This document shows, in pieces, positions 12,165-25,772 of a stretch of 64,000 nucleotides of DNA. The notes under the pieces are model-generated. The model ran no database searches, was not told the origin of the DNA, and was given only the letters and a program-made list of their open reading frames with translations. The stretch's first letter is position 1; each line of letters begins with the position of its first letter. Position numbers and translations under genes: made by a program. Source of the DNA: Oxytricha trifallax (lineage: Eukaryota > Ciliophora > Spirotrichea > Sporadotrichida > Oxytrichidae); the NCBI GenBank assembly GCA_000711775.1, contig ARYC01016931.1, forward strand, positions 118,298-182,297, in the 5' to 3' direction.

Positions 12165-15100
12165 CATTTCTTAACTTGTCCACCCTAATACTTATGATTT
12201 AAATTCATTTTTATTTTATATTAAAGTCTTCCACTTATTTTTCATAAATATCAATAATCATAAAATATTTATTTCTATTTAGAATTTTATTAGTTTTAAT
12301 TCATTTTCTAATCATAATTTTATGATGCCATTTTATGTAAAATAGTATAATTCAGATAAGAAAATAAATTCAGAAATCTTATTATAATTGCAATTGAGAA
12401 TTATTATACAAGTCAAAAAAGATAAATATAATAATTTTTAAATACTGTAAGAGATTAAATCGTAAATTTCTGCAATTTTTAAAATTAAACAATTTCTAAT
12501 ATATGATCATGTTCTGCACAATTTAGCTAATTAAACTCATTCTATTAAATTTTATTTGATAATATGAAGTGTCTTTTTTTATTATACTTTTAAAATATAT
12601 TTAAATGTGTTTATTTTTTATGTGATGAATAAACGAACATGCAGATAAAATGCTGTTCTACTATAAATATATGGTATAAATTGTTATGTAAAGTGACTAA
12701 AACAGGCCTAAACAGATTCTCTTATCATGCTAATTTACTTAACTTTAAAGATATCTCATATAATTTACAATTCTCTATTTTGATTGTTTGAAATTTGTTG
12801 ATTCAATTTTGTTTAAAAATCTTTTAAACTATGTTTTTTATTTTAAGTAGTCACTAAGGTCATAGCAGAGCTTTCATTATATTTTGTATATGATTTATAT
12901 ACAAATTTGAATTAACGATTTATTATATTTATTTATTTAAATGCTATAATTGTTAAAGTTAATTAGATTTATTTCCATTTTATAAATACATGTTGCAATT
13001 TTATCGATTTTCCTTTATAAGTAAGGCAGAAATAAAATAAGTTTGTAAAGGATTTAATTATTATCTTAGTTAATGTAGACTTCCTTATTAACCAAGTTTT
13101 GTACATATTGAGAGTCTGATATTTCTTATATGTCAAGAACTTTGTGTGAAAGGACTTAGAAGGACACCAATTCTAAAGTTAGAAAATTGCATAAATTTAA
13201 GATATATTCAAGCATGTTGATCATTTCTTTCAAATTCATCAATAAGAGACTATAATCGATTAAAAGAAAAATAGTAGAGGAAATATTTATATAGATATTT
13301 TTCTAACGAATTGCGCCTTGTTAAAAAAGTTAATATTAGAAAAAAAAATGGTTAATGTTTCAAATTAATATATCAAACTATCACTAATCTATTAAAATGT
13401 ATCTTTAAAATTGTTGAGAGAAAGAAAGAGACTTTATATTGATTCATGCTATAAGACAATTCGGAAATAGAGTATGTAGTTAAAGAATTAAAAGATAATT
13501 TAGGCAATTAAATTATCAGACTATTTAGATAGAATCCGACTGTGATGCTTGAATAATGCTAAGTTATTTACCATTCTATTGATGATAATCTTAGTCAGAA
13601 TCATTGTTTAGGAATGACATCCATAAGGTTATCTGCAATATCGGAGCATAAGGGAGACTGAAATACTTCTACATTTAAATTAATAATTTATTATCATACA
13701 TACCTACATAAATATTATATTTTATTTCTCCCTTTTAAAAATATTAAATTATTAATCTGAAAAATCTTCAAATAGTTGTTTTCTTTCAAGCATTGATCGA
13801 GAGTATTTCAAACCCAATTAAAAGAAGCACTAAAAGAGTATTAATTCAAAAATAGAGCAGCAAAATATTCTTTTAAATCAAAATAAAAATATTGTTTGAT
13901 AGACTCAAGTCACAAATGAGACGATTTTTGTACTATAATGTTTCAAGTAAAGTATTGAATTGTTTCTAGATTTCATTTACTATCTTCTGATACTTCTTGT
14001 AATTATAAGTCTACAAAAACAATCGAACTCTAAGTAGCTTTATTTAATATAAACTTAAAAGTGAATATACTAATAGATAAATAAATAGTTTTTCATACAA
14101 ATGTTCAAGCTTCAATCTTTCATAGGCTGAAGTTGAGCATCATTAATCTAATATAGTTATAGTCAGCAGATAATAAATACTCATAAAGTTAAATTTTTAG
14201 TATGTTAGTATAATTTTCTTATATAGTTTAAGATCCTTAGAAGGCTGTATATAAATAAAAATGAATCTTAGGGACCATTTTTTTAGTTATGAATAAATTT
14301 TTATGAACAAAAACAGTTGAGCTGCAGATTTTTAACATTACTTTCAATGAATTTGGAGTAGAGATAATTCCATTTAGAATTATTAAATAAAATATCTATT
14401 AAAAATATAGCCTAGCTTTAACTTTTTTAAAAGTTACAGCTTGTTTAATAATACAATTATTATAAAACATCCTAAATTTAAAACTATTATTATTTTATAC
14501 ATATAAAATATTTAAAAAAAAAAGAAGGGTGATGGAATTATGGACATATATTCATATCCTTCAACAGTTAAAAAATTATGAAGTATGGTTTTAAAAAAAT
14601 AATTATAAATCTACTTATGAAGCCTTAAAAATTGCTCAATAGATTCCGATCTTAATCTAAAATTAGCAATCAAAAATATTGTTGGAATATTCTATTATTA
14701 CTATAAATTGCATTACAATATTCATTCTTTCACTTTTTTCCGGCTAAAAAATTTATAAAGCCATAATATTTATTAAATTATAAACAATTTTATATTGAAT
14801 TTTTGCATTTTAAACTTCAAATTTCGATTTATAAATTCTTGAATATTTTGATTGATGTGAGTAATGTTTTGGATTAGATTTTATTGTTTATTCTTTGCAT
14901 AATTATTTAAATTTTTATTCATTTTCATCATTAATAAACCCTTATATTCTTATGCTTAACTAACAATGTTTTGTTTTTTTTCTTCAGCCAGGTTTAATTT
15001 ATGGAGTTTCTAAATTGGTGACAGAAGATAAACATACTTGTCATTCGTGTAAACTTTTATTATTTACTTATTTTGATATTGTGATTATACACATAGTAAT

Positions 15101-17220
15101 AATGTTTAAATATCCTTAAAAATTTTTAATAACTTCTTATTCATTATTTTTAAAAAAAATTTAATATCAAATCAAGTTCTTAAATAAATTTAATAAATTC
15201 TTTAAAAAAATTTAGAATTCAAGAATAAAGATTCTTACCTTTTACATTTGTTAAAGATTTTATAATATCAATATTTTAAATCTTAAGATTTTAATCTCAA
15301 ATTCTTAAAGACTAAAAATATCTTGTTTTTGATTTAAAATTTAAATTATTATTATATTATAAATTTTTTATATAACTCACTTTAACGTATATTTTGCTTG
15401 CATGGAAACGAGACTAGACTTGTCATATAAAGATAAAAACATAAAATTTAGATAAATTTACACAATTTAAAAACAATATATCAATTAAAATATAAAAGTT
15501 GTGAAAAATCTACAAATTTTATTTAAAGATAAATGTACGTCTTTTAAAAATTCTATAAAATCCTAAATCAATAATAAAGGAGCTATTTAAAAAATAAATA
15601 TTAAGCAATATCAATTATTTCATCATGCTCAACATAGTTTGATCATCTTGAATCTATTAAGGAAATTGTTATTTGGAATTGTTGAATCTCGAATGAATTT
15701 AAAAAAGAGATTAAATTTTTGCTTATATTCATTTTGAAAACAAGCAACTCATTGATATAAAATAAAATCGTAATTTTATATCTTATTAGTAATTGTTTAT
15801 TAAAATAATTTTAAACTTTTTAAATTAAAATTTAAGATACTTTAAAATATTAAGTTTCATAATACCTAACTCTTAAATATAAAGATTAAACCTAAGAAAT
15901 TATTTATTCCAATAACAACAATTTCATTTATGACAACAATTTAGGAAATTATTTCAGTAATTTCCTTTTAATCCTAGAAATAATTACATTCTATAAAGAA
16001 AAAAAGTATTAGAGGATGAAAGTACTATAAGCAAAGTCACACTTAATGATAGTACTTGAGAATAAATAAAATAATAACTACGAGGATATTTATTCCTTAA
16101 ACCTTTAACAAGGATGATCCTACCAGACTAAATTTTATTATTAGACATTCATTAAAAACAATGCTAAAAATTTATGGTTGCAGAAATTAAATTAATGAAA
16201 ACACACAATATTGTAATATTATATCTTTTATAAAAACCTTTTAGAATATCTTTCTGAATCCTCATCTCATTCGACATCTTTACCTTATAGAAAATATATA
16301 CCCCTAATTAAGTTTTTGCTGTCAATTACGAAGCACTTTTAATTTGATTCATCAAGTCTAAAATAAGACAACTAAAGAAATTAATGGTAAACTTCTTTAT
16401 AACTTTATTTTTTAATAAGTGCTCTATCTCTTAATTCTAATGTTCATTGTTAATACTAAATAGAATTAGAAATTTTTAATTATTAAGTTTCTTTTTTATA
16501 ATTTATAAATGCAAAACAAAACCAAGCATAAAATGAAGATTAATAGGGCATTTAAATTGAATTAAAAAAATCATGATAAATAATATACATAATACGTCCA
16601 TGATAGAAAGATTTATTAAAGTTAAGGTAATTTGATTTATAAAAGTACCAACTTTATAAAGTAAGGGAAAAAATGATAATAGAACTTAGAGTCGACAAAG
16701 TCTACAAAAGAATAAATAAATTTACCAAATATATATGCAATCATGCAAAACATTCGAATTAGACCTTCGTTATTTTATTAATATCATGTTATATAAAACT
16801 AAAAAATAACAAACAAATAATACTTTATTTGCTAATTTTAGACTTGTATTTTGAAAGAAGGTAATAAATTTAAAAATTTAAATTATTTAATCTAATAAAA
16901 GAAGCTAATTCGAAATACTTAACTCTTAGGATTATTAATCAAATGATAAAGCTTCATTTCAATTAGAAATTTAAAAATGGCAAACTCTAAATTATGTATC
17001 AAATAAAAATAAGCGATCTTTTTATACAACTATTTCCTAAAAATGTACTTTTTAATTTTATTAATTTAGCTAAAGTCATTTACTAAGATTACTCAGTCAA
17101 AATAGTAAAAAATCGTGAATATACAAATCCAGGATTTTATAAAATATATACTTAAAACAATTTTTTTAATATTTATTAGAATTCTACTGTATAAAAATAC
17201 TCAAACATATATATTATTAT
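12165..17220. other. AT-rich desert, nothing recognised
   Basis: Five kilobases of very AT-rich DNA. Scattered less AT-rich patches exist, but I saw no recognisable domain, repeat relative or RNA gene. Confidence 0.5.
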
Positions 17221-17229
17221 AACTTATTT

Positions 17230-17615
17230 ATTTTTGCTAATGCTGCCCATTTTTAAAATTAAAATTTTTAATTTTAATTTAAAAATAAGTTTTATAATTT
17301 TGAATAAGAGAAAAGTAGTTTGATTTTAACTTATATTAAGTTTAATTTATTTAAAATTAAAAACATGAATAATTATCAAATAATTTATAAATAAATATAA
17401 TTGATCATTAAATTAAAAATTTTAATGAATAAAATATATTATTTAACAATAATATAAAACAGTGAATAATTTACTTTTCATATTAGTAGAAAAGTAATAA
17501 TATATATTAAATTAATTTTTTTCAATAAAAAAATTCAACGTATAATTATTCATTATTAACATAACATAAATGGGCATAAGTAGTAAAAATAAAATATTTA
17601 CCACTTGCGCCCAAT
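17230..17615. mobile_element. Probable hairpin-ended MITE
   Basis: Left end TTTATTTTTGCTAATGCTGCCCATTT matches the reverse complement of the right-end segment AAATGGGCATAAGTAGTAAAAATAAA with a few differences. The right end also forms its own hairpin (17572-17612, GGGCATAAGTAGTAAA...TTTACCACTTGCGCCC). The interior is AT-rich without a visible frame. The exact left boundary is uncertain. Confidence 0.5.
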
Positions 17616-17619
17616 TTAA

Positions 17620-20600
17620 ATATAATTAAATATAAATCAAGTAAATTTATTAAAAATTATTATAATAATTAAGGCAGATGGATTTATTTATAGCTTTTTG
17701 TATTTTTATAATTTATTCATTGACGATATTATTATTATTTTGACTGATTACTAAAAAAAAGATTCAAATTCATTTTAATAATGACCATTATCAAATATTA
17801 ATTAGAGGTTAATTGTTGCAAAATACACATTCACTTTCTAAGGCTATGCTATACAAAGATTTGAATGATTAAAATCAATTTTAATCTTATTTAATCAATT
17901 GCTTTTATAGAAATGTGATATTATTTTTTAATTATCTACCAAGTATATAATTATTAAACTAAAAAAATTAACTCTTTAACTATTCAAAGAAGATCACGAA
18001 TTAAATTTATAGATATAAACAATGATTTTCAACATTTTCAAGTACCATAATTTAATTATTTTATTAAAAAGAAAAATCCGCTTAAACATTAAGCCAAAAA
18101 ATGCAAAAGAATAATATAGATAGCATGCTAAATTTATGAGGTCATTTTATCATAAATCATCGCAATAACAATAAAAATCTTTTTTTGGTCAAAATTAGAT
18201 GTATAGGAATTTTAGTCCTTGTCCACCTGTAAAAAATAAATTTACTAATTAGATTAAATGATATAGAAAGAAAAAATGTTAAAAGCTCTATATATAAATA
18301 TTTAAGTTTAATAAACATAGTTAAATTTGATATTACAGAATGCTTTTATACGATTGATTATTGATAAATACAAAACATCTGGAAGAATTAGAAATTTAAT
18401 TTAAACGAATTGGCGAATATATATTTGAGCTAATACGATTATGTTTATTATATCGTAATTACTTGTATGAAAACTTTTATTATGTATTATGATTATACAT
18501 ACAACTTATAGGATTAATTGGACATTTTTATATTTTAATATATTTTTATTTCCTAGATCATTTGCTGTTAGACACAGATGAATGGTAGATCTATATTTTT
18601 ACAATTTAGGTCTTCCAATAAATTTTAATTTTACTATGAAGAATTATATTTGTTGAAAAATCGCAAATTATACAATATAATAAAAAATAAGTGAAAATAT
18701 ATGAATTTTTTGAGCTTAATATGTTGTTTAGTGTTTTATGAGAATTTTAAGATAAAAATGAAAGTTTATAAATATGTAATTACTTTAATGTTATTCAAAC
18801 AGAGTCTGTTTATTAAGAGGTAGTGTTCTATAATTGTATTAATTTCCTTTTTAAGTCTTAATATTGATAATTATAAATAAAATAATCTTATTCAAATTAG
18901 AATAATAATTTAATATTGATCCATATTATTTTACTTGTTAATTTGATAACTATATATATATATTCTTGGTTACTTGCAAATATAAATTAGTTTTATCTCT
19001 ATTTAGTCTATCTTTATAATATGGCAAAAATTTGTTTAAAAAAAGATTTTCCCAAATAACTACAGCAATTGCCATAAATTTGATTAGGTCTACATTATAA
19101 TTTCAAACTTAATGCTTGAAATTATTTTGCCTCTATCTTTTAGGAAAATATTTTACCAATTAGATTTTTAGCAAAAATATCTTAAATTAATTTCTATATT
19201 TATTAATAGTTTTAATTAAGTTTACAATGATATTAAAAAATGTTTTAAGTAATACTAATTTTAATACAAACAAAATCGCTAAAGATTGAGTTCTTTATTC
19301 TTTAAAAATCTATTCATTTGTGATATAAATAATTTTCTCTATTTTAGTAATTGCAGAGTTTATTTAATAAATATTTGATATCTAGAGCAACTTCTTAAGA
19401 AACGTAAGATTATTAATTAAATCACGATTTAAACAAAGAAAATTCTTAATCATTTAAAATTTTGCTTTAAAAAAAGAAGAAACAAATAAGTTTATCAAAA
19501 AACTAAAAGTAAGTTTGAAACTCTTTCGGCAAATTAAATATATGTAATGATACTATTTTGAAAGACACTTGAATTTTCTGAATAACAACATCCTATTAAT
19601 TCAACTTCAATGCATTTGGGTAACATTTAGAATTATAAAAAAGGTACCAGATAATGATATTCATAGTTTGATCTCAAAGGATTTTATTAGCATTTATTAT
19701 TAAATTTAAATTGATATTTTTGAATAAATATTAAAACAATAAGAAAATTGTTTGTAATTATTGTTGCATTTTATAATTATAAAAGAGTATGAATGAAGAA
19801 TTTTAAATTTATTGATTTAACAAGAAAATGTTTTTGAATAACTAATCATTTTTTAATTATGTTTTTAACAATGATTAAATCATTCTTAATACTTTTAAAC
19901 ATGTTGAATAACTAATTTTATGTAAATTTTTACACATCCATTTGATCATACTTTTCATAATTTTTTTTTAATTTATAATAATAATAATAATAATAATTAT
20001 AATTATTATTTCACATTATTTTCTAAGACTTAGGAATTTAGAATTAATGTTAAGGAATAAGTCCTTTTTGTTTTTATATTCCAAGTCTTGCAACTTGAAG
20101 TTATATATATCTGCTTGAACAACTAAAGTTATCAAACCAAAAGCATTAAAGCACTCCTTAGTAGACTATATAAAATTTATCTTCTTCATCTTAAAATGTC
20201 TGTTTTATGCTTCTTTCTTCATCAGTGATGGTTTGTAGACCATTTGTCTATAAAAGAAGATTATTACAATATTATAATAGTAGCAAACACTTTCTAGGGT
20301 TTTCTCAAATCAATATCTATTGACAGTTAACATTATTGGAATATTTTTCCAAATGTTAAGTATGGTTTTGATTATATTTATTTAAATACAACATTGATTA
20401 CTTATAATATAGAAAAATGAAAATTCCATAAGTTGAAATCTAAATAAATTGCAGGTTTGTTGCAAAATCTCGTAACTAATATAACCTTTGTCCCCAAGTA
20501 TTTTTATTTCAGTTTTTATATAAAATTTATATTATTCCAATGCTTCTTTCTTAATTGAGAAGGCATCTATTAATTATATTACAATAAATTTGTGGTAAAA

Positions 20601-21335
20601 GGGTTTAACAGAAAAAATCCCATAAAATTAATTATTTATAGTCCAAGCTAATTTGTTAAAATGAACATTTGATCCTTTGAAGAATTACACGTCATTCCTG
20701 TTGACATCTTGTTTCATTTTTTTATAGATGAGTTCTGATTCTAAGTGTTTAACAGTACTCGAACAGAGGAATAAAATCATAATATCGGATATTTAAACTA
20801 TAATATGATGAAAATTTTCATTTGTCATTGAGTTTAGTCAACCAATATCGACAACGAAAAAGTTAAGTTCAGAAAAAGAGTAACCTGGAAATATTATTCC
20901 TCCAATTCATTTTTGAAGATGAGGATTCCTAAAAAGTTATAAACCAAAGTAATTGAATAAATAATTAATTATTTATCTATAACTCCAAAATGTTCGATAA
21001 TTTATTTTAAAAAATTTAACGGCTTACATTTTGATTGTATTTAAGAGTAATTTATTATATGCTTTATCTTGATATCCAAATGATACTAAAAACCATAGAA
21101 ATTATATTAATTAAATTAAATAATAATATTAAAATCTCAAAGGTTTTTGGAAAGTTTTTTTATTACTTTATTTTTAATAAATACCTTTTTTAGAAATAAA
21201 TTTAATAGAGATTGCCCAAAATAGTTTTTGAAAATAATTTAAATACTTACATAGATAATAACTTAAGGTAAAATAAATGTACAATTCATAAACAGTGCTG
21301 TATATAATTAGCGAAATGTAGTTCTTTACCATTAT
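17620..21335. other. AT-rich stretch with a short AAT microsatellite, no gene recognised
   Basis: Contains a TAA/AAT microsatellite near 19976-20010. No coding frame could be supported. Confidence 0.5.
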
Positions 21336-21340
21336 TACTT

Positions 21341-23192
21341 TCAATTCTGCTTTTCTTGCTGATTTTACCATTCTTCCTAAATCAGGAACTGTTGGTTAAT
21401 CTTTCCTTCAATTTTCGCACTTTCTCTACTTATTGTCTACTGGCCAGCCGCTATATATCCCGCTGTGCTCCCTGAAATTTTAGGTTCATCTCTGGTTAGG
21501 GTTTAGATAAATTTGGGTTTACCAACTGCTACTGCTACATTATTCGTCTCCTCTCCATCGTATTATATCCGTGGGAATAAGTATTCTTCCACTTCTGTTC
21601 TCTCCTCAATTCTTTCCCTAAATCTCCACTCTTGTTCTTCATGGATTATTTCCATACACATTCGAGATCCGTTCTTCAGAACTAATTCGTCCCATACCTC
21701 GACCTGAGAGTACGTGTTTGTGTTCTCAGTTCTGTTCTCATTAAGCTCAGCAGCATTAATTTCATTTTTTCTCTCTCTTATTGAGTAAAATTTGATTGAA
21801 TTTCCAAAATTATTTAATAAAAAAGAATTTATACACTCTTTTTTAAATATAATTAAATTACTCATATTTGTATTTAGTCAATATAAATGAAGTTTAATTG
21901 TTTATAATTGAAAGTTCGTAAATAATTAAATCTTAAAATATCTCAAAATAATAATTTAATTTTAATAATCTAGCTTATCTTTAAATTTCATTGCTTAATT
22001 AATGTTTGATTTTTTCATAAATTAATAACTTAATTACAAAATAAAATAAACTTTCAATTATTAAAAATTAAACTTCATTAATTTTGACTAAATACAAATA
22101 TAAGTAATTTAATTATTTCTAAAAAAGATTATGATTAAAATAGCGTGTATAAATTTTAGATTATTAAATTATTTTTGGAAATTCAAACAAATTTAACTCA
22201 TTATCTCCACCGTCTTCTATTCTGCTGTAATTCCGGACTTACAAATCTCCTACTTCATTAGTCTTACTCCATGTCAAAAATAAGGTAGTATCTCTACATG
22301 CTCATCCAATCCTTAGAAAAATTCTTAAAGATAGGTTACCCCACTAGCTCCAGAGCCAGATAATTTGTTACAAGAATTGCTATTACTCCACAATCCTCTA
22401 GATCTGTTACTTGGTTTGTCTCGGGTTTTACGACAATCTTGTCATTTTAGTTGTTCGTTCCCATTAACTTCTACATGATCGAGTATATCTGATTTTAGTG
22501 TTTTTAAATTAGGGCCAGGCTTTCTACTTTCTTTCTTGAAGCAAAACCTCTTTAATCTCTGACTGTTTGGAAATTCTCAGAATTAACCAATTTCTACAGC
22601 CTTTTATGCTGCTTTGGTAGTATGCTGGAATTATGATACTTTTAATATCTTTTTCTTCTTTCCAGATTTTTCCAAATTCCAGCTTCCAGTTTATTGATCC
22701 AATGGGTTTCTCTGCTTGCACAACTCCTTTGTCATTCAGAACTATTGGTGGAAGTATCATTTTTGAGGTCTTTTGTTCACTGAATTAAGCATCCTCAATT
22801 CAGCCTAAGCATTACTTCCATAGAGTGCTCCTGAATGTTTCTCCATGGGATCATGTCCTCATGTTACCAATCTTTATTTATTTCTCTCTAGTGATTATCT
22901 TGTCTTTCTGACCATAGGTCCCATTCTCTTTCCCTCTTTCTTTATCATAGAATTTTCTCACCAAGGTTTTCTCGATTTTGTTCCTGGTACTAGGGGAGCA
23001 AAATATGGTAACCATCCTGGTTGTTTGTGGGGCCTAACGTTTTTTAGTGTGAATGATCTTGTCGAATCCTGAGCAGGTCACCTTTGTTAAGTCAATTAAA
23101 TTAATGAGTTTCATCTAATCTGATTTGACGCCGCATTCAGATCCATCTTCATTCATGTCGAACCTGGTTCTTTGGGGTTTGGTCTCATTCAT
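21341..23192 (-). pseudogene. Ulp1/C48-like cysteine protease frame, MITE-split and frameshifted
   Basis: Read with TAR=Gln from ATG 23192. After about 200 residues comes a Ulp1-like core: IIIPAYYQS, then RNWLILRIS where the family has a catalytic His-Trp (here Asn-Trp), then VESLALI at the usual Asp-Ser position, then LEDCGVIAILVTNYLAL with the catalytic Cys (22390-22392) preserved. Frame shifts lie near 22520 and 22260. A basic/acidic C-terminal part resumes beyond a 419-bp MITE and ends at TGA 21341-21343; removing the MITE and one target copy leaves that frame open. With His and Asp apparently lost it is unlikely to be active. It may belong to the neighbouring LINE or to a separate element; I cannot tell. 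Confidence 0.6.
21782..22200. mobile_element. MITE, family 1 copy B, with perfect TTAT target duplication
   Basis: Terminal repeats TGAGT(A/T)AAATTTG(A/T)TTGAATTTCC in inverted orientation, extending inward to AATTTATACAC(T/G)CT. Flanked by TTAT at 21778-21781 and 22201-22204. It interrupts the protease-like frame, and excision of the element plus one TTAT restores the reading phase, which fixes the boundaries. Outer ends match the 1829-2379 element, but the interior differs. Confidence 0.9.
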
Positions 23193-23280
23193 CTTTTTAC
23201 TTGGTTCGATTTACAATTTATAATAAGAATTTGATAATTAAAAATGAAATTAATTAGAAATTATAGAAAATGGAAATATG

Positions 23281-23495
23281 ACTGAACAGAAGATGCCGTG
23301 TCACTCACTTAAAATGTAAGTTACAAAAAAGATATCTAAATTTTTTATTTTACAGGGGTTGCACCTGGTAAGAGTTGAGGTAACAGACAAAGACTTCAGA
23401 GAGCAGCTAAAGGGGGTGGTGAAGGAGTATTGATATATGCAAATTGTGACATCTTAAAAGGAACATGGAAAGACAATGAAACGTTTTTTAGATTT
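23281..23495 (+). pseudogene. MORN-like cassette 3 with intron
   Basis: A 40-nt intron (23316-23355, GTAAGTTAC...TTTACAG) follows a short first piece. Downstream, one frame reads GGGEGVLIYANCDILKGTWK, a clear MORN-type repeat (canonical form G.G...Y.NGD.Y.G.W). An in-frame TGA lies between intron and repeat. It sits between the LINE and the protease frame but on the opposite strand. Confidence 0.55.
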
Positions 23496-23559
23496 ACAAT
23501 TTGTTTATTGGCTTATTGTTTTTCATTTATTATTGATCGAATTCTTATAATCATCTATT

Positions 23560-24230
23560 TTCCAAATTATTTATCATAATTGTCCTATACTAAATCTACT
23601 CTTAAAGTCCATTTGTTTGTTTATCGTTATTTTACGATTCTTATCTTCTCTCAATCCCAGAACCTCTTAGTCCTTGCTCCTGTCTAAGTCTATGTATATC
23701 AATTCCTCAATCTTTTACCAGAATCGTGCTTTCTGGTTGATGTTGTCTTTCCTGAAGTTCCTCTTCTTGTTGACAAAACCTTGGTATAACTTGCTTTTGT
23801 ATGGTTATTAGTTCTAGCATTATTCCATCTTGTTAACTCGTTTTTTTAATCGATTATTAGATTCTCTCTTTTATTTTTTAATTAACTCTCAATTTTAATT
23901 ATAATTCTATTTATATTATACTATTTTTAAATCATGTTTGTTAATTCACATGTTTGGATGCTAATATTTCTCTTCCAATCTCTCGTTTAAGTCTTTTGCC
24001 TTAATCTGTTATTTTTTCACATAAGTTATTTTAAAAAGTTTATTAATCTTCTAGAAGTATCCTCTGTTTTCAAGTCCTCTTATTCTTTTGTCAAGCCAGA
24101 CTATGTTTGTAATAATTTCTACTTGTGTTTTAAAGTACAATCTATTAATCTATGGTCTCTCAGATCTTTGATAAAATCTCTTATGATCACTCTCTTCATT
24201 CATTAAAATACAATTCTTCATGTGGGTTGA
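23560..24230 (-). pseudogene. Charged, Gln-rich coding remnants downstream of the LINE RT
   Basis: Two stretches are open and protein-like with TAR=Gln: roughly 24230-23950 (contains NIVWLDKRIRGLENRGYF) and roughly 23840-23560 (contains QQEEELQERQHQPES). They are highly charged and lack a recognised domain. Orientation matches the LINE, so they may be its 3' part or the 5' part of the protease gene. Confidence 0.35.
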
Positions 24231-24232
24231 AT

Positions 24233-25254
24233 TCACGAAATTTTATGTATATTACAGAAGTGGCTCATTCCGTAGCTTACAATTATCCTTCCTTAATTTA
24301 TTGCCATCATTATGTCCATTACATTTTTTATTATTAATTTTTTATTTTGAAGTTCCCGTCTTTCTTCCAAAATTTGGTCTTTTGTTTCTTTTGGTTTTAG
24401 GTATTTTTCTTTATTGTTTTTTACTTTTTTAATGCTCTTCAAAATTAGTTGTTCTATTTTTTCTCTAGTCCGATTATCCTTTAGTTGTGTGATGTTGCGA
24501 AGTATTCTATTCGGGATTTCTCTAGAAGTTTTGAATGCTAAAATTTTCTGCTACGTCTCTATTTTATCTTCTTCCTCCAGCTTTACGTACTCTGTAGATA
24601 CAAATGGTTTATATTTGTACATTAAGAGTGATCAGAACTGATTAAGGTGACCATAATTGTATCGCAAATCGTTACATTGTTTGATCTTGTGAGGCTTTGA
24701 TAGAAGTGGGTTTGCCTTTAAATCTCCTCCCACGTGCCTTTTAATAGTGCTTTTGTGTCTAACTATATTCATCCCCAGATAAATAACCTATTCTACTTTT
24801 GAAATTCCATTGATCATGTTGACATCTTTAAATTTTTTCTAGTCACAGTCTAGTTTTGTTTCAAGTTATTAATTATTTCTATTTCCTTGAAACATTCTGG
24901 TATTTTCATCATTTGCTGTATATTTTTTACATTAATGAGGATGCCGTATGCAAAAGCTAGTAGTTTCCCTTATTGAATTAATTACTTTAACTCTTTTTGC
25001 GTCTTGTAAATAAAAATAAATAGCATCGGAGAGAATCTCCTTCCTTATGTAGCATCTCTCTCTGCTTTTATTTCCTCTCCTTCATAAATTATCTTAGTGT
25101 CCCTGTATAGTTCTTCAATCAATCTGACCAATTGTTTGTCTTGTTCAAATAATACTCTTTGTTATAGGATTTTTTGTAGTTTGTCTTTCCAGATAGAGTT
25201 GTATGCTTTATATAGATTTATAAGGGGAATGACATCATGGTGAGTGCAAATATA
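24233..25254 (-). pseudogene. LINE reverse transcriptase, 3' fragment with catalytic residues lost
   Basis: Fingers/palm part of a non-LTR retrotransposon RT. In order: LINLYKAYNSIW (motif A, catalytic Asp replaced by Asn at 25216-25218), ATQGRRFSPMLF (motif B), LLAFAYGILI (motif C, the two Asp replaced by Tyr-Gly at 24943-24948) and VIYLGMNI. A frameshift lies near 24842. One in-frame TGA near 24637 is followed by a 130-codon charged C-terminal frame ending at TGA 24233-24235. The motif B glutamine is TAA, which anchors the genetic code. The 60 or so residues normally before motif A are absent, next to the inserted element. Confidence 0.85.
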
Positions 25255-25289
25255 TTTTTTTTCAAAATTTAAAAAAAGCCAAAAGCCAT

Positions 25290-25450
25290 TAAAAAACTAA
25301 AATAACTTACTATAACCAATAAGTATAAGTCTCTAATGCCCCTAATGATCTTTCTAAGATGTCTAAGAAACATATTTTAGAATTTTTTCTATATATTTAC
25401 CAGTAAAATAATAATATTTATATAAAAATAAAAAACATAAAATTTTTCAA
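25290..25450 (+). repeat. Left terminal inverted repeat of the 2.6-kb element
   Basis: Matches 27640-27835 in inverted orientation with few differences. Confidence 0.85.
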
Positions 25451-25772
25451 TTATAATATAAGAACCATTGAACTTTTTTAGTGACTATGCTATGAATTAA
25501 AGTAGTTAAAACCCCAAGAGTATAATTTTAAGCAATTTGGGTGAATTAGTTGCAAAATAAATTAGAGAAATATTAATAAATAAGTTTTAATTAAGTCTTC
25601 TACAAACAACAATCAGCACTAATATAGAGAATGAGTTTGATACTATAAAAGATATATTCATTTAATTTTTCAAAAAAGTGAAACCCCATTAGCTTAATTA
25701 GAGGGATGTTTGAGATTAGTGAAAAATATATTTAAATGCTTAAATTAGAAAAAATGTTTTATCAATCACTTA

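Noticed and set aside
21513-24641. Plus-strand Ser/Phe/Leu-rich frames between 21.5 and 24.6 kb and again at 27.9-28.5 kb
   Set aside because: They are antisense shadows of the minus-strand LINE and protease frames.
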